Assembly (NCBI RefSeq): GCF_030815985.1
Contig: NZ_JAUSXM010000001.1
Span: 4,774,001-4,838,000 of the forward strand
Reading direction: 5' to 3'
Length of the DNA stretch: 64,000 bases
DNA from: Paenibacillus sp. W2I17
GTDB lineage: Bacteria; Bacillota; Bacilli; Paenibacillales; Paenibacillaceae
Under the pieces are notes generated by a model. That model saw only the letters and a program-made list of their open reading frames with translations, was not told the origin of the DNA and did no database searches. Shown piece after piece: positions 50,946-60,235 of this stretch (positions within the stretch are counted from its first letter, which is position 1; the number at the start of each line of letters is the position of its first letter). Made by a program: the position numbers and the translations under genes.

Positions 50946-52169
50946 TCACGCTGTTCTTGGTTGGTCCTTGCGCAGAAATACAGCACACACACCAAGCAGT
51001 GGCAAAAACGAACATAACTTGATAACAAACGAAATACTGGTCACGTCAATTAAGGAACCTAACACAACCGAGCCAAGTCCAGCCATGCCGAACGACAGGC
51101 CAAAAAACAATCCGGATACTGTTCCAATATGACGAGGAAGCAATTCCTGTGCGTAGACAATGATAACGCTGAAACCGGACATCAGGATTAGTCCAATCAT
51201 TCCGCACAAGACCATGGATAAGACGGGTCCTGCATAAGGTAGCAGCAGGGAAAACGGTGCAGTGCCTGCAATGGAGAACCAGATCATCGGTTTGCGTCCG
51301 TAGCGGTCAGCGAGTGGTCCACCAAGCAAGGTTCCGACCATGCCTGCAAATTGCAAAATAAACAGACAGATCTGTGCCTGGGAGAGAGGCAAGCCATATG
51401 CATCGGCATAATAGAAGGCGTAGTACCCGGTCATGCCTGCAATATATACGAATTTGGAGAACAGCAGCAGGATGAGAATTCCCATTGTAAAAGCGATGAA
51501 TCCCCTGCTCACAGGCCGAGCTGCTGGCTCTGCGCCGCTTGATTTTAGAGGGCGTTGCTGACGAATGCGAGTCTCGGCAAGCTTGTCTCTGTACCAATGA
51601 CTGACAAAAGACTGAATAAAGATGCCGATCAGGGCAAAGCCCATCAGCCATAGAAAACTTCGCTGTCCATGTGGCAGCAGGATGAAGGCGACCAGTAATG
51701 GAGCAATAGCCTGTCCTGTGTTGCCTCCCACCTGGAAGATCGACTGCGCCATTCCGCGTCCTCGTCCGGCTGCCATATGAGCCACGCGTGAGGACTCGGG
51801 GTGGAGGATGGATGAGCCTATGCCAATCAATGCTGCCGATACAAGCAACATCCATAACTCGGAAGACAAGGCTAAGCCAAGAACACCGATCAGGGAGAAC
51901 AACATGCCTCCAGGAAGCAGAATCGGCATGGGTTTGCGATCCGACATATAACCGACCAGTGGCTGAAGGACGGATGCGGTAATATTCAGGGTGAAGGCAA
52001 TCCAGCCCATCTGGGCGAAACTGAGCTGCATGGTCTGCTGGAATAGTGGGAAAGCAGACGGAACCACCGTCTGCATCGCATCATTCAGCAGATGGGCGAA
52101 GCTGACTCCGGCAAGTGCCCAATTGGCGGAGGAGTTGATTTGCATTTTACTTAAAGTGGCCTGAGCCAT
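50946..52169 (-). CDS. MFS transporter, fosmidomycin-resistance (Fsr) type
   Basis: A 407-residue, 12-helix major-facilitator exporter. LAGVSFAHLLNDAMQTVVPS at the start is the Fsr hallmark; GYMSDRKPMPILL and GPLADRYGRKPMIW are the two inter-helix motifs A. Fsr-type proteins export fosmidomycin and similar compounds. It is divergent from an AraC regulator, its probable controller. Confidence 0.9.
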   Translation of the reverse strand: MAQATLSKMQINSSANWALAGVSFAHLLNDAMQTVVPSAFPLFQQTMQLSFAQMGWIAFTLNITASVLQPLVGYMSDRKPMPILLPGGMLFSLIGVLGLALSSELWMLLVSAALIGIGSSILHPESSRVAHMAAGRGRGMAQSIFQVGGNTGQAIAPLLVAFILLPHGQRSFLWLMGFALIGIFIQSFVSHWYRDKLAETRIRQQRPLKSSGAEPAARPVSRGFIAFTMGILILLLFSKFVYIAGMTGYYAFYYADAYGLPLSQAQICLFILQFAGMVGTLLGGPLADRYGRKPMIWFSIAGTAPFSLLLPYAGPVLSMVLCGMIGLILMSGFSVIIVYAQELLPRHIGTVSGLFFGLSFGMAGLGSVVLGSLIDVTSISFVIKLCSFLPLLGVCAVFLRKDQPRTA

Positions 52170-52239
52170 GGGAGATCACCTCGAATTATTTTTTTCTATG
52201 ATAAAAGATGGGGGAAGATCATGTCTTTGTGAAAAGTGC

Positions 52240-52267
52240 TTGGAAAGTGAGCACGATTTGCTATAAT
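52240..52267 (+). promoter_or_regulatory. Promoter of the AraC regulator gene
   Basis: TTGGAA (52240-52245), 16-base spacer, TATAAT (52262-52267); the RNA would start close to ATG 52287. Confidence 0.55.
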
Positions 52268-52286
52268 GTCAGCAGGTGAGCAAACG

Positions 52287-53090
52287 ATGGAATTAAACAT
52301 GACGCTAAATGGGTTGGAATTATGGAAAGCTACCGGAGGGTTTGCGAATGAGCCGCATGTACATGACGACTGGTATCAGCTAACGCTGCCGGTCAGAGGT
52401 CAATGTCATCTGGTACAGGAACGGCAGGCATACCCGCTAAAAGCAGGCATAGGGATTATTGCTCATCCCCAGACTGAGCATTATTTTGAGATAGGGTCGG
52501 ATTCGGCTGTCATTGTGATCAAGTTCCGTAAACCACCATTAGGCAGTATCGAAGGTGCGGAGTTAAGTGGGGGACGAGCTGAGTTTCGACCTACCCAGAC
52601 TTTTGATCCTGCTGAGATCAGCAGTCTGTTTCGAGGCTGGAATTCCATTTTGTTAGATGATGTGCCCGAAATGCTGCAAGTGCAGGAAACAGAACTGGCG
52701 ATCGAGACTTATCTAAGACGCATGTTGACGGGGCAGGAAAATGGAAAAAGGACTGTAAATCCCAGTACATTCATTGATCCTCATCTCCAACGAGTGCTGG
52801 ACTACATTCACAGTGCCTACACAGGTCCAATGGATATTGATTCGATGGCGATGGTCGCGCATCAGAGCCGGTATCATTTTATGCGTTCTTTCAAGGCTCT
52901 TACAGGAACAACACCGTATCAATATCTGCTGAATTTGCGCGTAGAAGAAGCGTCCAGGAGGCTCCGCCATACAACGGATTCAGTGACCACAATCAGTTAT
53001 GAACTGGGATTTTCCAGCGTCAGTCAGTTTTACAGAGCCTTTCAGCGAGTGTATGTTATGACACCGATGGAATATCGGAATCACATTTAG
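52287..53090 (+). CDS. AraC-family transcriptional regulator
   Basis: A 267-residue regulator with an N-terminal cupin sensor (about 1-110: NEPHVHDDWYQLTLPVRGQ, IIAHPQTEHYFEI) and a C-terminal double helix-turn-helix (about 165-265: MDIDSMAMVAHQSRYHFMRS, YLLNLRVEEASRRLRHT, YELGFSSVSQFYRAFQRVYV). ATG 52287 follows AGGTGAG. It is divergent from the Fsr-like exporter and likely activates it in response to a small molecule. Confidence 0.9.
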   Translation: MELNMTLNGLELWKATGGFANEPHVHDDWYQLTLPVRGQCHLVQERQAYPLKAGIGIIAHPQTEHYFEIGSDSAVIVIKFRKPPLGSIEGAELSGGRAEFRPTQTFDPAEISSLFRGWNSILLDDVPEMLQVQETELAIETYLRRMLTGQENGKRTVNPSTFIDPHLQRVLDYIHSAYTGPMDIDSMAMVAHQSRYHFMRSFKALTGTTPYQYLLNLRVEEASRRLRHTTDSVTTISYELGFSSVSQFYRAFQRVYVMTPMEYRNHI

Positions 53091-53101
53091 ATTTTAACGG
53101 G

Positions 53102-53123
53102 CAGTCTCGCATATGCGAGACTG
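53102..53123 (+). terminator. Hairpin after the AraC gene
   Basis: CAGTCTCGCATATGCGAGACTG is a perfect palindrome just after the stop codon; the T tail is weak, so termination may be partial. Confidence 0.55.
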
Positions 53124-53160
53124 TATTTAGTACGTTATAACATGACACTGATTTTTGTTG

Positions 53161-53189
53161 TTGCCAAATATTGAAGACTTTGCTAAGAT
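53161..53189 (+). promoter_or_regulatory. Promoter of the pectin-oligosaccharide operon
   Basis: TTGCCA (53161-53166), 17-base spacer, TAAGAT (53184-53189); start point near 53196, followed by the cre and operator sites. Confidence 0.5.
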
Positions 53190-53202
53190 GGGAAAAAGTT
53201 TA

Positions 53203-53216
53203 TGTAAGCGTATACA
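53203..53216. promoter_or_regulatory. CcpA cre site
   Basis: TGTAAGCGTATACA matches the cre consensus TGWAARCGYTWWCA with one mismatch. Placed just after the predicted start point, it would give carbon catabolite repression. Confidence 0.65.
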
Positions 53217-53226
53217 TTTAGATTAA

Positions 53227-53244
53227 AATTACAACGTTGTAATT
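53227..53244. promoter_or_regulatory. LacI-type operator copy 1
   Basis: AATTACAACGTTGTAATT is a perfect 18-bp palindrome with the central CG typical of LacI-family sites. The LacI gene is in the same operon (56978). Confidence 0.75.
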
Positions 53245-53401
53245 ATGGTTATGGCAAGTATTGAAAAGAAAGAAATACGGTGTGAGGAGGACTATTTCAA
53301 GTAATTATCTCGTTATTACGCAGAATAATATAGGTTGTTACAAAATGTGAATGAGATGAATAACAAATACGTCAGAGAAATGACAGTTCTTTTTATTCAA
53401 A

Positions 53402-53419
53402 AATTCAAACGTTGTAATT
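53402..53419. promoter_or_regulatory. LacI-type operator copy 2
   Basis: AATTCAAACGTTGTAATT differs from copy 1 at two of 18 bases and lies just before the ribosome site of the first permease gene; the 175-base spacing (about 17 helical turns) would allow looping. Confidence 0.7.
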
Positions 53420-53444
53420 ATGTAGCGAAGGGGAGTGTTTCACG

Positions 53445-54362
53445 TTGAATAAACGCATGTCCACGCTGTTCAGCCTGATCAGACGGGATAAATATTTGCT
53501 ACTGATGTTTTCGCCTATCTTTCTGTATTACCTCATCTTTATGTACCTTCCGATGCCTGGCGTGCTGTTGGCATTTCGCAATTTCTTGCCGGGGCAGGGC
53601 ATGCTCAGCGGGGAGTGGGTGGGACTGCGCTGGTTCGAACAGTTCGTGAATTCCATTTACTTCTGGCGACTGCTGCGTAACACATTTTTGCTCGCCTTCC
53701 TGCCACTCCTGTTTGGTTTCTCCATTCCGATTTTATTCGCTGTCTGCATCGTGGAGATCAAGAACCGGACATTCAAGCGATTTGCCCAGACGGTTACGTA
53801 CCTTCCTCACTTCATCTCCACTGTTGTTGTAGCCGGCATGATTATTAACTTCCTGTCACCAACAGACGGTATTGTGAACACCCTCATCGCGAGTCTTGGC
53901 ATGGAAAAAGTGAACTTCATGATGGATGCGAGCTGGTTCCGTACCATCTTCACGAGTTCCGACATCTGGCAAAGTTTTGGCTTCAGCTCCATCATCTACA
54001 TTGCAGCCATTATGGGGATCGACCCCGAGATGTATGATTCCGGCAAAATCGACGGTGTCAACAAATTCCAGGAGCTATGGCACCTGACCCTTCCCAGTAT
54101 CAAACCAACCATTGTCATTCTTCTGCTTCTGTCGCTTGGCGGCATTATGAGTGTAGGTTTCGAGAAGGTATATCTGCTCTACAACGGAGCCACCTACGAA
54201 ACGGCTGATGTCTTGTCCACCTATGTATACCGGATGGGGATTGAGGGCCAGAATTACGGCTTCGCCACAGCGGTCGGCCTGTTCAACTCCATTATCACCT
54301 TTATCCTTGTTTTTGCTGCCAATTCCATGACACGCCGCCTGACCAAGATGTCACTCTGGTAA
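53445..54362 (+). CDS. ABC transporter permease, LplB/YtcP type
   Basis: A 305-residue permease with six helices (LLMFSPIFLYYLIFMYLPMP start) and EAA loop YDSGKIDGVNKFQELWHLTLPS. It belongs to the carbohydrate-uptake subgroup that imports pectin or xylan oligosaccharides in Bacillus (LplABC, YtcQP-YteP). TTG 53445 follows GGGAG. First gene of the operon; the ATPase (MsmX type) must be supplied in trans. Confidence 0.9.
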   Translation: MNKRMSTLFSLIRRDKYLLLMFSPIFLYYLIFMYLPMPGVLLAFRNFLPGQGMLSGEWVGLRWFEQFVNSIYFWRLLRNTFLLAFLPLLFGFSIPILFAVCIVEIKNRTFKRFAQTVTYLPHFISTVVVAGMIINFLSPTDGIVNTLIASLGMEKVNFMMDASWFRTIFTSSDIWQSFGFSSIIYIAAIMGIDPEMYDSGKIDGVNKFQELWHLTLPSIKPTIVILLLLSLGGIMSVGFEKVYLLYNGATYETADVLSTYVYRMGIEGQNYGFATAVGLFNSIITFILVFAANSMTRRLTKMSLW

Positions 54363-54391
54363 GACTATAACCCGGACCAAAGGAGACCTGT

Positions 54392-55273
54392 ATGCAAAAA
54401 TCGAGAAGTGACCGTTTGTTCTACGGATGTGTCTACCTGCTGACCATACTGGCGGTTGTTGTCACGTTGTATCCCTTTCTGTACGTCATTAGTATTTCAT
54501 TCAGCTCGGTGGATGCCATCGACAAACAAAAAGTTGTATTGTGGCCCGTTGGATTTACCCTGTCAGGTTACCAAATGGTACTGCAATACAAGGAGTTGTG
54601 GGTTTCGTTCTACAACACCCTCTGGTACACCGTGGTAGGCACACTGTTGAACATCGTGGCAACATGTCTTGCCGCGTTTCCATTATCCAGACAGCAGTTT
54701 TTCTTACGTCGCAAGCTGAATTTCTTCATCGCCTTCACCATGTATTTCTCGGGTGGACTCATTCCGGTCTACATGCTGATTACCTCGCTTGGGCTGTACA
54801 ACACCCGCTGGGTTATGGTGCTGCCTGTGCTGTTGATTACGTTTAATGTCATGATCTGCCGCTCGGCCTTCGAAGGCATTCCGAATGAAATTTTCGAAAG
54901 TGCCAGTATAGACGGGGCCAACGAGATGACGATGCTGTATCGTCTGGCGGTTCCGATCATCAAGCCAACACTGGCTGTGCTCACGCTGTACTATGCGGTA
55001 TTCCACTGGAACAACTTTTTCACGGCCCTATTATATCTGGGCAAACAGGATATGCAGCCCTTACAGATGTTCCTGCGAAGAGTGCTGATCATGGCTTCGC
55101 CGGAAGTGATGCAGAAGATGGGCGGTACGATGACATCTGGTGCGCTGGCGGTCTCCTCCCTTCAGGTTCGTTATGTATCCATTGTGGTCAGCATTCTGCC
55201 TATTGTTACGATCTACCCGTTTATCCAACGGTACTTCGTTAAGGGGATTACCCTCGGAGCCGTGAAAGGATAG
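54392..55273 (+). CDS. ABC transporter permease, LplC/YtcP type
   Basis: A 293-residue second permease, six helices, FESASIDGANEMTMLYRLAVP as EAA loop, and the conserved YPFIQRYFVKGITLGAVKG tail of the subgroup. It starts 29 bases after the first permease behind AAAGGAGACC. Pairs with the preceding gene. Confidence 0.92.
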   Translation: MQKSRSDRLFYGCVYLLTILAVVVTLYPFLYVISISFSSVDAIDKQKVVLWPVGFTLSGYQMVLQYKELWVSFYNTLWYTVVGTLLNIVATCLAAFPLSRQQFFLRRKLNFFIAFTMYFSGGLIPVYMLITSLGLYNTRWVMVLPVLLITFNVMICRSAFEGIPNEIFESASIDGANEMTMLYRLAVPIIKPTLAVLTLYYAVFHWNNFFTALLYLGKQDMQPLQMFLRRVLIMASPEVMQKMGGTMTSGALAVSSLQVRYVSIVVSILPIVTIYPFIQRYFVKGITLGAVKG

Positions 55274-55341
55274 CTTTACTTACTTAAGTGTCATGTCATT
55301 CAAGGGAGTTCAAAATGGTTCATACCAAGGAGGAATGATGG

Positions 55342-56937
55342 ATGAGATTTAAAGGGGCAGGAAGAAAAAGTGTAATCGCAGCGATACTGGCAATCAGCCT
55401 GGCGGGATGTAGCGGCGGAACAGGGGCGGGAACCGATGCGGGGAGCACCCCGTCCAGTTCGGAGCCAGCCTTCAATTATACCGGGGCAGGGCCAGTAACG
55501 GATCAACCGGATGCCAAGCTGTCCATTCTCGGCACCAACGCTTGGACGACCAATGTGGACTTGTCCACCGCAGCTATCGTTAAGAAAATTGAGAGCAACG
55601 CCGGTGTAACGGTGGATTGGGATCTGATTCCGCCGCAGAACTATGCGGATGCCGTAAATCCGAGGCTGGCTGCCGGTACCGGCTTGCCCGATATCGTGTA
55701 CCTGCCGGATCAGGATCAACTGATGAAGTACATTAACAGCGGTCTGTTCATTCCGATTAATGAACTGGTAGAGAAGTACGGCGTGAATCTTAAAAAAATA
55801 TATGAAAAGTCGCCTTCGGTCAAAGCCAGTTTAACAACGCCAGATGGTAAAATGTATTATATCCCGCAGCAGACGTTAACCCGCAACTACATGCCGGTAT
55901 TTATGGTTAATGTGCGCTGGCTTGATAAGTTGGGATTAAGCGAGCCGACCACGCTGGATGAATTTACGGCGATGCTGCGCAAGTTCAAGACAGAGGACCC
56001 GAACGGCAACGGAAAAGCCGATGAGATTCCGCTGTCCATGGAAGCCAAATTTGTGTCCATGGCCTTTGGCCCGGCATTTGGTCTCGACCTGTCCAACCAG
56101 TTCTACGCAGATGATCAGGGCAAAGTACATTTCAGCTATTATGAGCCTACCTACAAGGAGTACTTGACCTATCTGAATGGACTGTACAAGGAAGGTCTGC
56201 TTGGGGTGGATTATGCGAGTACCACGAGTGATCAGGTCACGTCGCGCATCTCTCAGGATGTGACGGGAGCAACGTTTAATTTTAGCTGGTATATGTCAAT
56301 GGTCTACAGTCCGTTGTTCAAGGATTACAATCCAGAAGAGCCAATCATCAAAGGCATTTTACCACTGAAAGGACCGCATGGGGATCAGTTCTATGTAGGA
56401 CGTACACCAGTGAGTGGCATCTTTGGCATTACACGCGATAGTAAAAATCCTGAACTTGCTTTCCGTTTCCTGGACTATGCCGTAAGTGAGGAAGCACAGA
56501 CGTATTATACGTGGGGCATCAAGGATGACACGTATACGGAAGAGAATGGCGTGAAGACATTTACGGACAAAGGCAAGGACAATGAATACATTCAGAAGCT
56601 CGGCATTGGTCCGGTGAATCTGCCGAACATCCAATCCACCGATTCTGCTGATTCCGTCGTAGCCCCTTGGCATGCGAAGATGGATAAAGAACTGGAGCCG
56701 TATGTGCGCGAACCGTTCCCGTTTGTCTATGCCCTGCCGGATGAAGCGAGTGTGGAGAGCATGGCGATGCCTGACATCACCACATATGTGGAAGAGATGA
56801 ACTTTAAGTTTATTAGCGGTGACGCCGGTCTGGATCAGTTTGACAGTTATATTGAGACGTTGAAGAAGATGAATATAGAGCAGGTTATTGCGGGCAGACA
56901 GGCACAATATGATCGTTATAAGTCTGCACAGAAATAG
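55342..56937 (+). CDS. Oligosaccharide-binding lipoprotein, LplA/YtcQ type
   Basis: A 531-residue lipoprotein: basic signal peptide with lipobox LAGC, low-complexity linker, then a type-I binding fold (KLSILGTNAWTTNVDLSTAA, NPRLAAGTGLPDIVYLPDQD, PQQTLTRNYMPVFMVNVRWL, DPNGNGKADEIPLS calcium-loop-like segment). Length and motifs fit the large LplA-type proteins. Ligand probably unsaturated or methylated galacturonan or rhamnogalacturonan oligomers, judged from the enzymes downstream. ATG 55342 follows AAGGAGGAATG. Confidence 0.9.
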   Translation: MRFKGAGRKSVIAAILAISLAGCSGGTGAGTDAGSTPSSSEPAFNYTGAGPVTDQPDAKLSILGTNAWTTNVDLSTAAIVKKIESNAGVTVDWDLIPPQNYADAVNPRLAAGTGLPDIVYLPDQDQLMKYINSGLFIPINELVEKYGVNLKKIYEKSPSVKASLTTPDGKMYYIPQQTLTRNYMPVFMVNVRWLDKLGLSEPTTLDEFTAMLRKFKTEDPNGNGKADEIPLSMEAKFVSMAFGPAFGLDLSNQFYADDQGKVHFSYYEPTYKEYLTYLNGLYKEGLLGVDYASTTSDQVTSRISQDVTGATFNFSWYMSMVYSPLFKDYNPEEPIIKGILPLKGPHGDQFYVGRTPVSGIFGITRDSKNPELAFRFLDYAVSEEAQTYYTWGIKDDTYTEENGVKTFTDKGKDNEYIQKLGIGPVNLPNIQSTDSADSVVAPWHAKMDKELEPYVREPFPFVYALPDEASVESMAMPDITTYVEEMNFKFISGDAGLDQFDSYIETLKKMNIEQVIAGRQAQYDRYKSAQK

Positions 56938-56977
56938 AAAATTAGGGTTTCAGGCGTATGAGAGGTGTTGATTGATT

Positions 56978-57955
56978 TTGATAACCATTAAAGATATTGC
57001 CAAACTGGCGGGGGTGAGCTATAGCACGGTATCGAAGGCGCTGAATGATGATCCCGCGATCAAACCGGCAACAAAGCAGAAGGTGCTTGCGGTCGCGGAG
57101 AAACATCAATATCGGAAAAATATGTTGGCCCGGCAGCTCTCCACCGGCAGAAGCAACATCATTGGTTTTGTGCTGGATGAGCTGAGCAATCCGTTATTCT
57201 CGAACATCTCCGGCCGTCTGCACACCGAGCTGAAGAAGCGGGGATATCAGATGATCCTGGTTGTGGCGGATGATGGCGTGGATGTCTTCAGCCAGCTGCG
57301 CGTGGACGGATGTATTCTGTGGGACTATGCACTGGACAATCGGGAGATGTTCTGGAAAAAGTTTGCAACACTCAACATGCCATGTTTTGTGCTGGGTACA
57401 GATGAAGCGCCGAACTCTCCTTACATCAAGATTGATCGCAAAGAAGGGCTGTTCAAAGCAGTGGAGCATCTGAAATCGCTGGGCCACAGCCGAATCGGAT
57501 TCATCGGCAACTCCCAGCACATCAAGCTGGAGGGTTACCGGGAAGCGTTGCAGCGTACGGGTCTGGATTTTAACGAAGACCATGTGCTGCCAGCGCATTC
57601 CTCCTGGGAAGACGGGTATTTTGCCATACGTAATCATGCGTTTGGGGCGGATTCGCCGACAGCTTTTATTGGACTGAACAACCTGGTCACCCGAGGTGCA
57701 CTCCGGGCTTTACTTGAGGCAGGTTACAGTGTTCCACGCGATATCTCGTTAATCGGGTATGATGATCTGCCGGATATGCAATATGCGGAAGTGGCCTTGA
57801 CTACAATTGGCCCGCCTCTGGATGAACTGGCCGTGCAGGCAGCAGAGCTGATTGTATCGTTAATCCGTGATGAACAGGTCGATGTTCCGGTAGTTATTCA
57901 GCCCAAGCTGAACCTTCGCAATTCAACAGCAGTTAGTCATACATGTATTAGGTGA
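56978..57955 (+). CDS. LacI-family repressor of the pectin operon
   Basis: A 325-residue LacI-type regulator: ITIKDIAKLAGVSYSTVSKA headpiece with hinge, then a periplasmic-binding-like effector domain (NIIGFVLDELSNPLFSNISG, HLKSLGHSRIGFIGN, LIGYDDLPDMQYAEVALTTI). TTG 56978 is preferred (AGAGGTG 10 bases upstream); TTG 56972 is possible. It most likely binds the two AATTxxAACGTTGTAATT operators at the head of the operon and is released by a pectin-derived sugar. Confidence 0.92.
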   Translation: MITIKDIAKLAGVSYSTVSKALNDDPAIKPATKQKVLAVAEKHQYRKNMLARQLSTGRSNIIGFVLDELSNPLFSNISGRLHTELKKRGYQMILVVADDGVDVFSQLRVDGCILWDYALDNREMFWKKFATLNMPCFVLGTDEAPNSPYIKIDRKEGLFKAVEHLKSLGHSRIGFIGNSQHIKLEGYREALQRTGLDFNEDHVLPAHSSWEDGYFAIRNHAFGADSPTAFIGLNNLVTRGALRALLEAGYSVPRDISLIGYDDLPDMQYAEVALTTIGPPLDELAVQAAELIVSLIRDEQVDVPVVIQPKLNLRNSTAVSHTCIR

Positions 57956-57981
57956 GTACAAAATTCAAGGAGGAATTGCTT

Positions 57982-59094
57982 ATGCAGGTACAGACACAGT
58001 TATCCTGGTCTGAGCGAATTGCAGCAACGATCATCCAGCAATGTGACGGGGACGGTTATCATGCGTTCCCTTCGGGGCGATGGGCATACGTGGAAGGCAT
58101 GACCTTGATGGCGATGGCACGAACCGGGCAGTATTATGGCAAACAAGAGTATGTTGATTTTATGAAAAAACATATGGACCTGTATATCCAGCCGGACGGC
58201 TCTATTGGCACCTATACTTTGGAAGAATATAATCTGGATCAGATTAATCAAGGGAAAAACCTGTTTGCAATACTGGATGGTGCTGAAGATCAGCGTTACG
58301 CAGAAGCAGCTCATCTCCTGGCAGCACAGCTCGCAGGGCAACCCCGCACGTCGGAGGGCGGTTTCTGGCACAAAAAAATCTATCCATTCCAGATGTGGCT
58401 GGACGGCCTGTATATGTCCTCTCCCTTTTTGTCCGAGTATGCGAAGACATTTCATCGTCCCGAGTTATGGGATGAAGTTGCACATCAGATTCTGCTGATC
58501 GAACGCCAGACCCGTGATCCACGGACCGGGCTGCTCTATCATGGCTGGGATGAATCGAAGGAGCAGGTCTGGGCAGATTCATCGACAGGGTGCTCGCCAC
58601 ACTTCTGGAGCCGGGCGATGGGCTGGTATTCCATGGCGATTGTAGACAGCGTGGAGCATTTCCCCGTGAACCATCCAAAGCGCGGAACCATCATTGGTAT
58701 CTTCGAACGGATATGTCATGCTTTGGTACGCGTGCAGGAGCAGGAGAGCGGGTTATGGTTCCAGGTGCTGGATCAGGGCTTCCGCAAAGGCAACTATCTG
58801 GAAGCATCCGGGTCAAGCATGTTTGTATATGCACTTGCGAAGGGTGTGCGGTTGCTTTATCTGGAGCCACATTTCAGAGCTGCGGCAGAGAAGGGATGGC
58901 AGGGACTGTCCTCCAGATTGGTGGAAGAGACGGCTGAAGGCGTTCGGTTACACGGGATCTGTCATGGCGCAGGACTAAGTCTGGACCGGGATGGCTCGTA
59001 CAACTATTATGTAAGCGAAGCGGTTGTAAGCGATTCCTTTATGGGGGTGGCCCCGCTTCTGCTGGCAGCGCTGGAAATGGAGCGATTGCCATGA
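57982..59094 (+). CDS. Unsaturated rhamnogalacturonyl hydrolase, GH105 (YteR/YesR-like)
   Basis: A 370-residue (alpha/alpha)6 enzyme of GH88/GH105: WAYVEGMTLMAMARTGQYYG, FQMWLDGLYMSSPFLSEYAK with catalytic-type Asp141, HFWSRAMGWYSMAIVDSVEH and ASGSSMFVYALAKGVRL. It hydrates and removes the 4,5-unsaturated uronic acid left at the end of oligomers by pectate or rhamnogalacturonan lyases. No signal peptide, so cytoplasmic, acting on imported oligomers. ATG 57982 follows AAGGAGGAATT; its frame overlaps the lacI end. Confidence 0.93.
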   Translation: MQVQTQLSWSERIAATIIQQCDGDGYHAFPSGRWAYVEGMTLMAMARTGQYYGKQEYVDFMKKHMDLYIQPDGSIGTYTLEEYNLDQINQGKNLFAILDGAEDQRYAEAAHLLAAQLAGQPRTSEGGFWHKKIYPFQMWLDGLYMSSPFLSEYAKTFHRPELWDEVAHQILLIERQTRDPRTGLLYHGWDESKEQVWADSSTGCSPHFWSRAMGWYSMAIVDSVEHFPVNHPKRGTIIGIFERICHALVRVQEQESGLWFQVLDQGFRKGNYLEASGSSMFVYALAKGVRLLYLEPHFRAAAEKGWQGLSSRLVEETAEGVRLHGICHGAGLSLDRDGSYNYYVSEAVVSDSFMGVAPLLLAALEMERLP

Positions 59095-60146
59095 CGCAGC
59101 AGAGATTGCCAAATACAGCATTGGAATCATCGGCTCCCTGTCTGACTGTTGCTTCAGACGGGACAGGGGATTATGTGACGATTCAGGCTGCAGTTGATGC
59201 GCTGCCGGAGAATGGCATCGGAACCGTTCCAATTCGAGTGAAGGCTGGTGTCTATCATGAGAAGCTGCATATGGAGAAGCCGGGCATCCACCTGATTGGT
59301 GAGGGGGCTGAGCAGACGATCATTACGTATGATGATCATGCACTCAAGAAATTCGCGGACGGGTCGCCATATCATACGTTTCACTCCTATACGGCTTTCA
59401 TTGGTGCTGATGATTTCACGGCAGAGGAGATTTCCTTCGTAAATGCTGCCGGGCCGGGCAAGCAGGTTGGCCAGGCGCTGGCCGTTTATGTGGATGGAGA
59501 CCGGGCGGCCTTTCGCCGCTGTCGTTTGATCGGTCACCAGGATACGATCTTCACCGGCCCGCTGCCGGAGCAGCCCATGGATCGCAGTTATTTTGGCGGG
59601 CCACGCGATGGTGCTGAGCGGCGTAAACTGCGGCAGTATTTCGAGGACTGTTACATCGAAGGTGATATCGATTTTATTTTTGGTTCGGCTACGGTGGTGT
59701 TTAAGGGCTGCGAGATCTTTACGAAGAATCGCCTGACTGAAGTGGAGGCTGCGGATGGACAAGTGAATGGTTGGATTACCGCAGCCTCTACGCCGGAGGA
59801 TGTGCGTTACGGCTATGTGTTTCTGGACTGTGATCTGACCAGCAATGCTCCGCCGCAGTCGGTGTATCTGGGCAGACCGTGGCGCCATCATGCCAAAGTC
59901 TGTTTTCTGAACTGCTGGATCGGCGCTCATGTGAAGCGGGAGGGATGGCACAACTGGAACAAGACAGATGCAGAGCAGACCGTTCAGTATGTGGAATATA
60001 ACAGCGCCGGGCCTGGTGCCGGATGTGCTGCTGAACGTGTGCCTTGGGCCAAAATACTGACCGAACAGGAAGCGGCCGAGTACGCTGTACCTCTGATTCT
60101 GTCCGGCGTGGATGGATGGCAGCCTTTTGAAAGGAGAGGGGAGTAG
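59091..60146 (+). CDS. Cytoplasmic pectin methylesterase (CE8)
   Basis: A 351-residue right-handed beta-helix pectinesterase: VASDGTGDYVTIQAAVDALP, GHQDTIF with the first catalytic Asp, GDIDFIFGSATVVF with the second, and VYLGRPWRHHAKVCFLN with the substrate Arg/Trp. It removes methyl groups from galacturonides. Unlike most pectinesterases it has no signal peptide, so it should demethylate imported oligomers inside the cell before or after GH105 action. The start overlaps the GH105 stop (ATGA); last gene of the operon. Confidence 0.93.
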   Translation: MTQQRLPNTALESSAPCLTVASDGTGDYVTIQAAVDALPENGIGTVPIRVKAGVYHEKLHMEKPGIHLIGEGAEQTIITYDDHALKKFADGSPYHTFHSYTAFIGADDFTAEEISFVNAAGPGKQVGQALAVYVDGDRAAFRRCRLIGHQDTIFTGPLPEQPMDRSYFGGPRDGAERRKLRQYFEDCYIEGDIDFIFGSATVVFKGCEIFTKNRLTEVEAADGQVNGWITAASTPEDVRYGYVFLDCDLTSNAPPQSVYLGRPWRHHAKVCFLNCWIGAHVKREGWHNWNKTDAEQTVQYVEYNSAGPGAGCAAERVPWAKILTEQEAAEYAVPLILSGVDGWQPFERRGE

Positions 60147-60186
60147 CGGCGGTAAGATACGCCCTCTTCTCTGCGCAATATCTAAC

Positions 60187-60235
60187 AAAGGTTTTCTTTC
60201 AAGTCTCCTAAGGAGTTGAAAGAAAACCTTTTTTG
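60187..60235 (+). terminator. Terminator of the pectin operon
   Basis: AAAGGTTTTCTTTCAA and TTGAAAGAAAACCTTT, a perfect 16-bp stem with T run. Confidence 0.95.

Noticed and set aside
59154..60188. Long open frame antisense to the pectin esterase gene
   Set aside because: It mirrors the codon pattern of a clearly real gene, lacks a ribosome site and encodes nothing recognisable.
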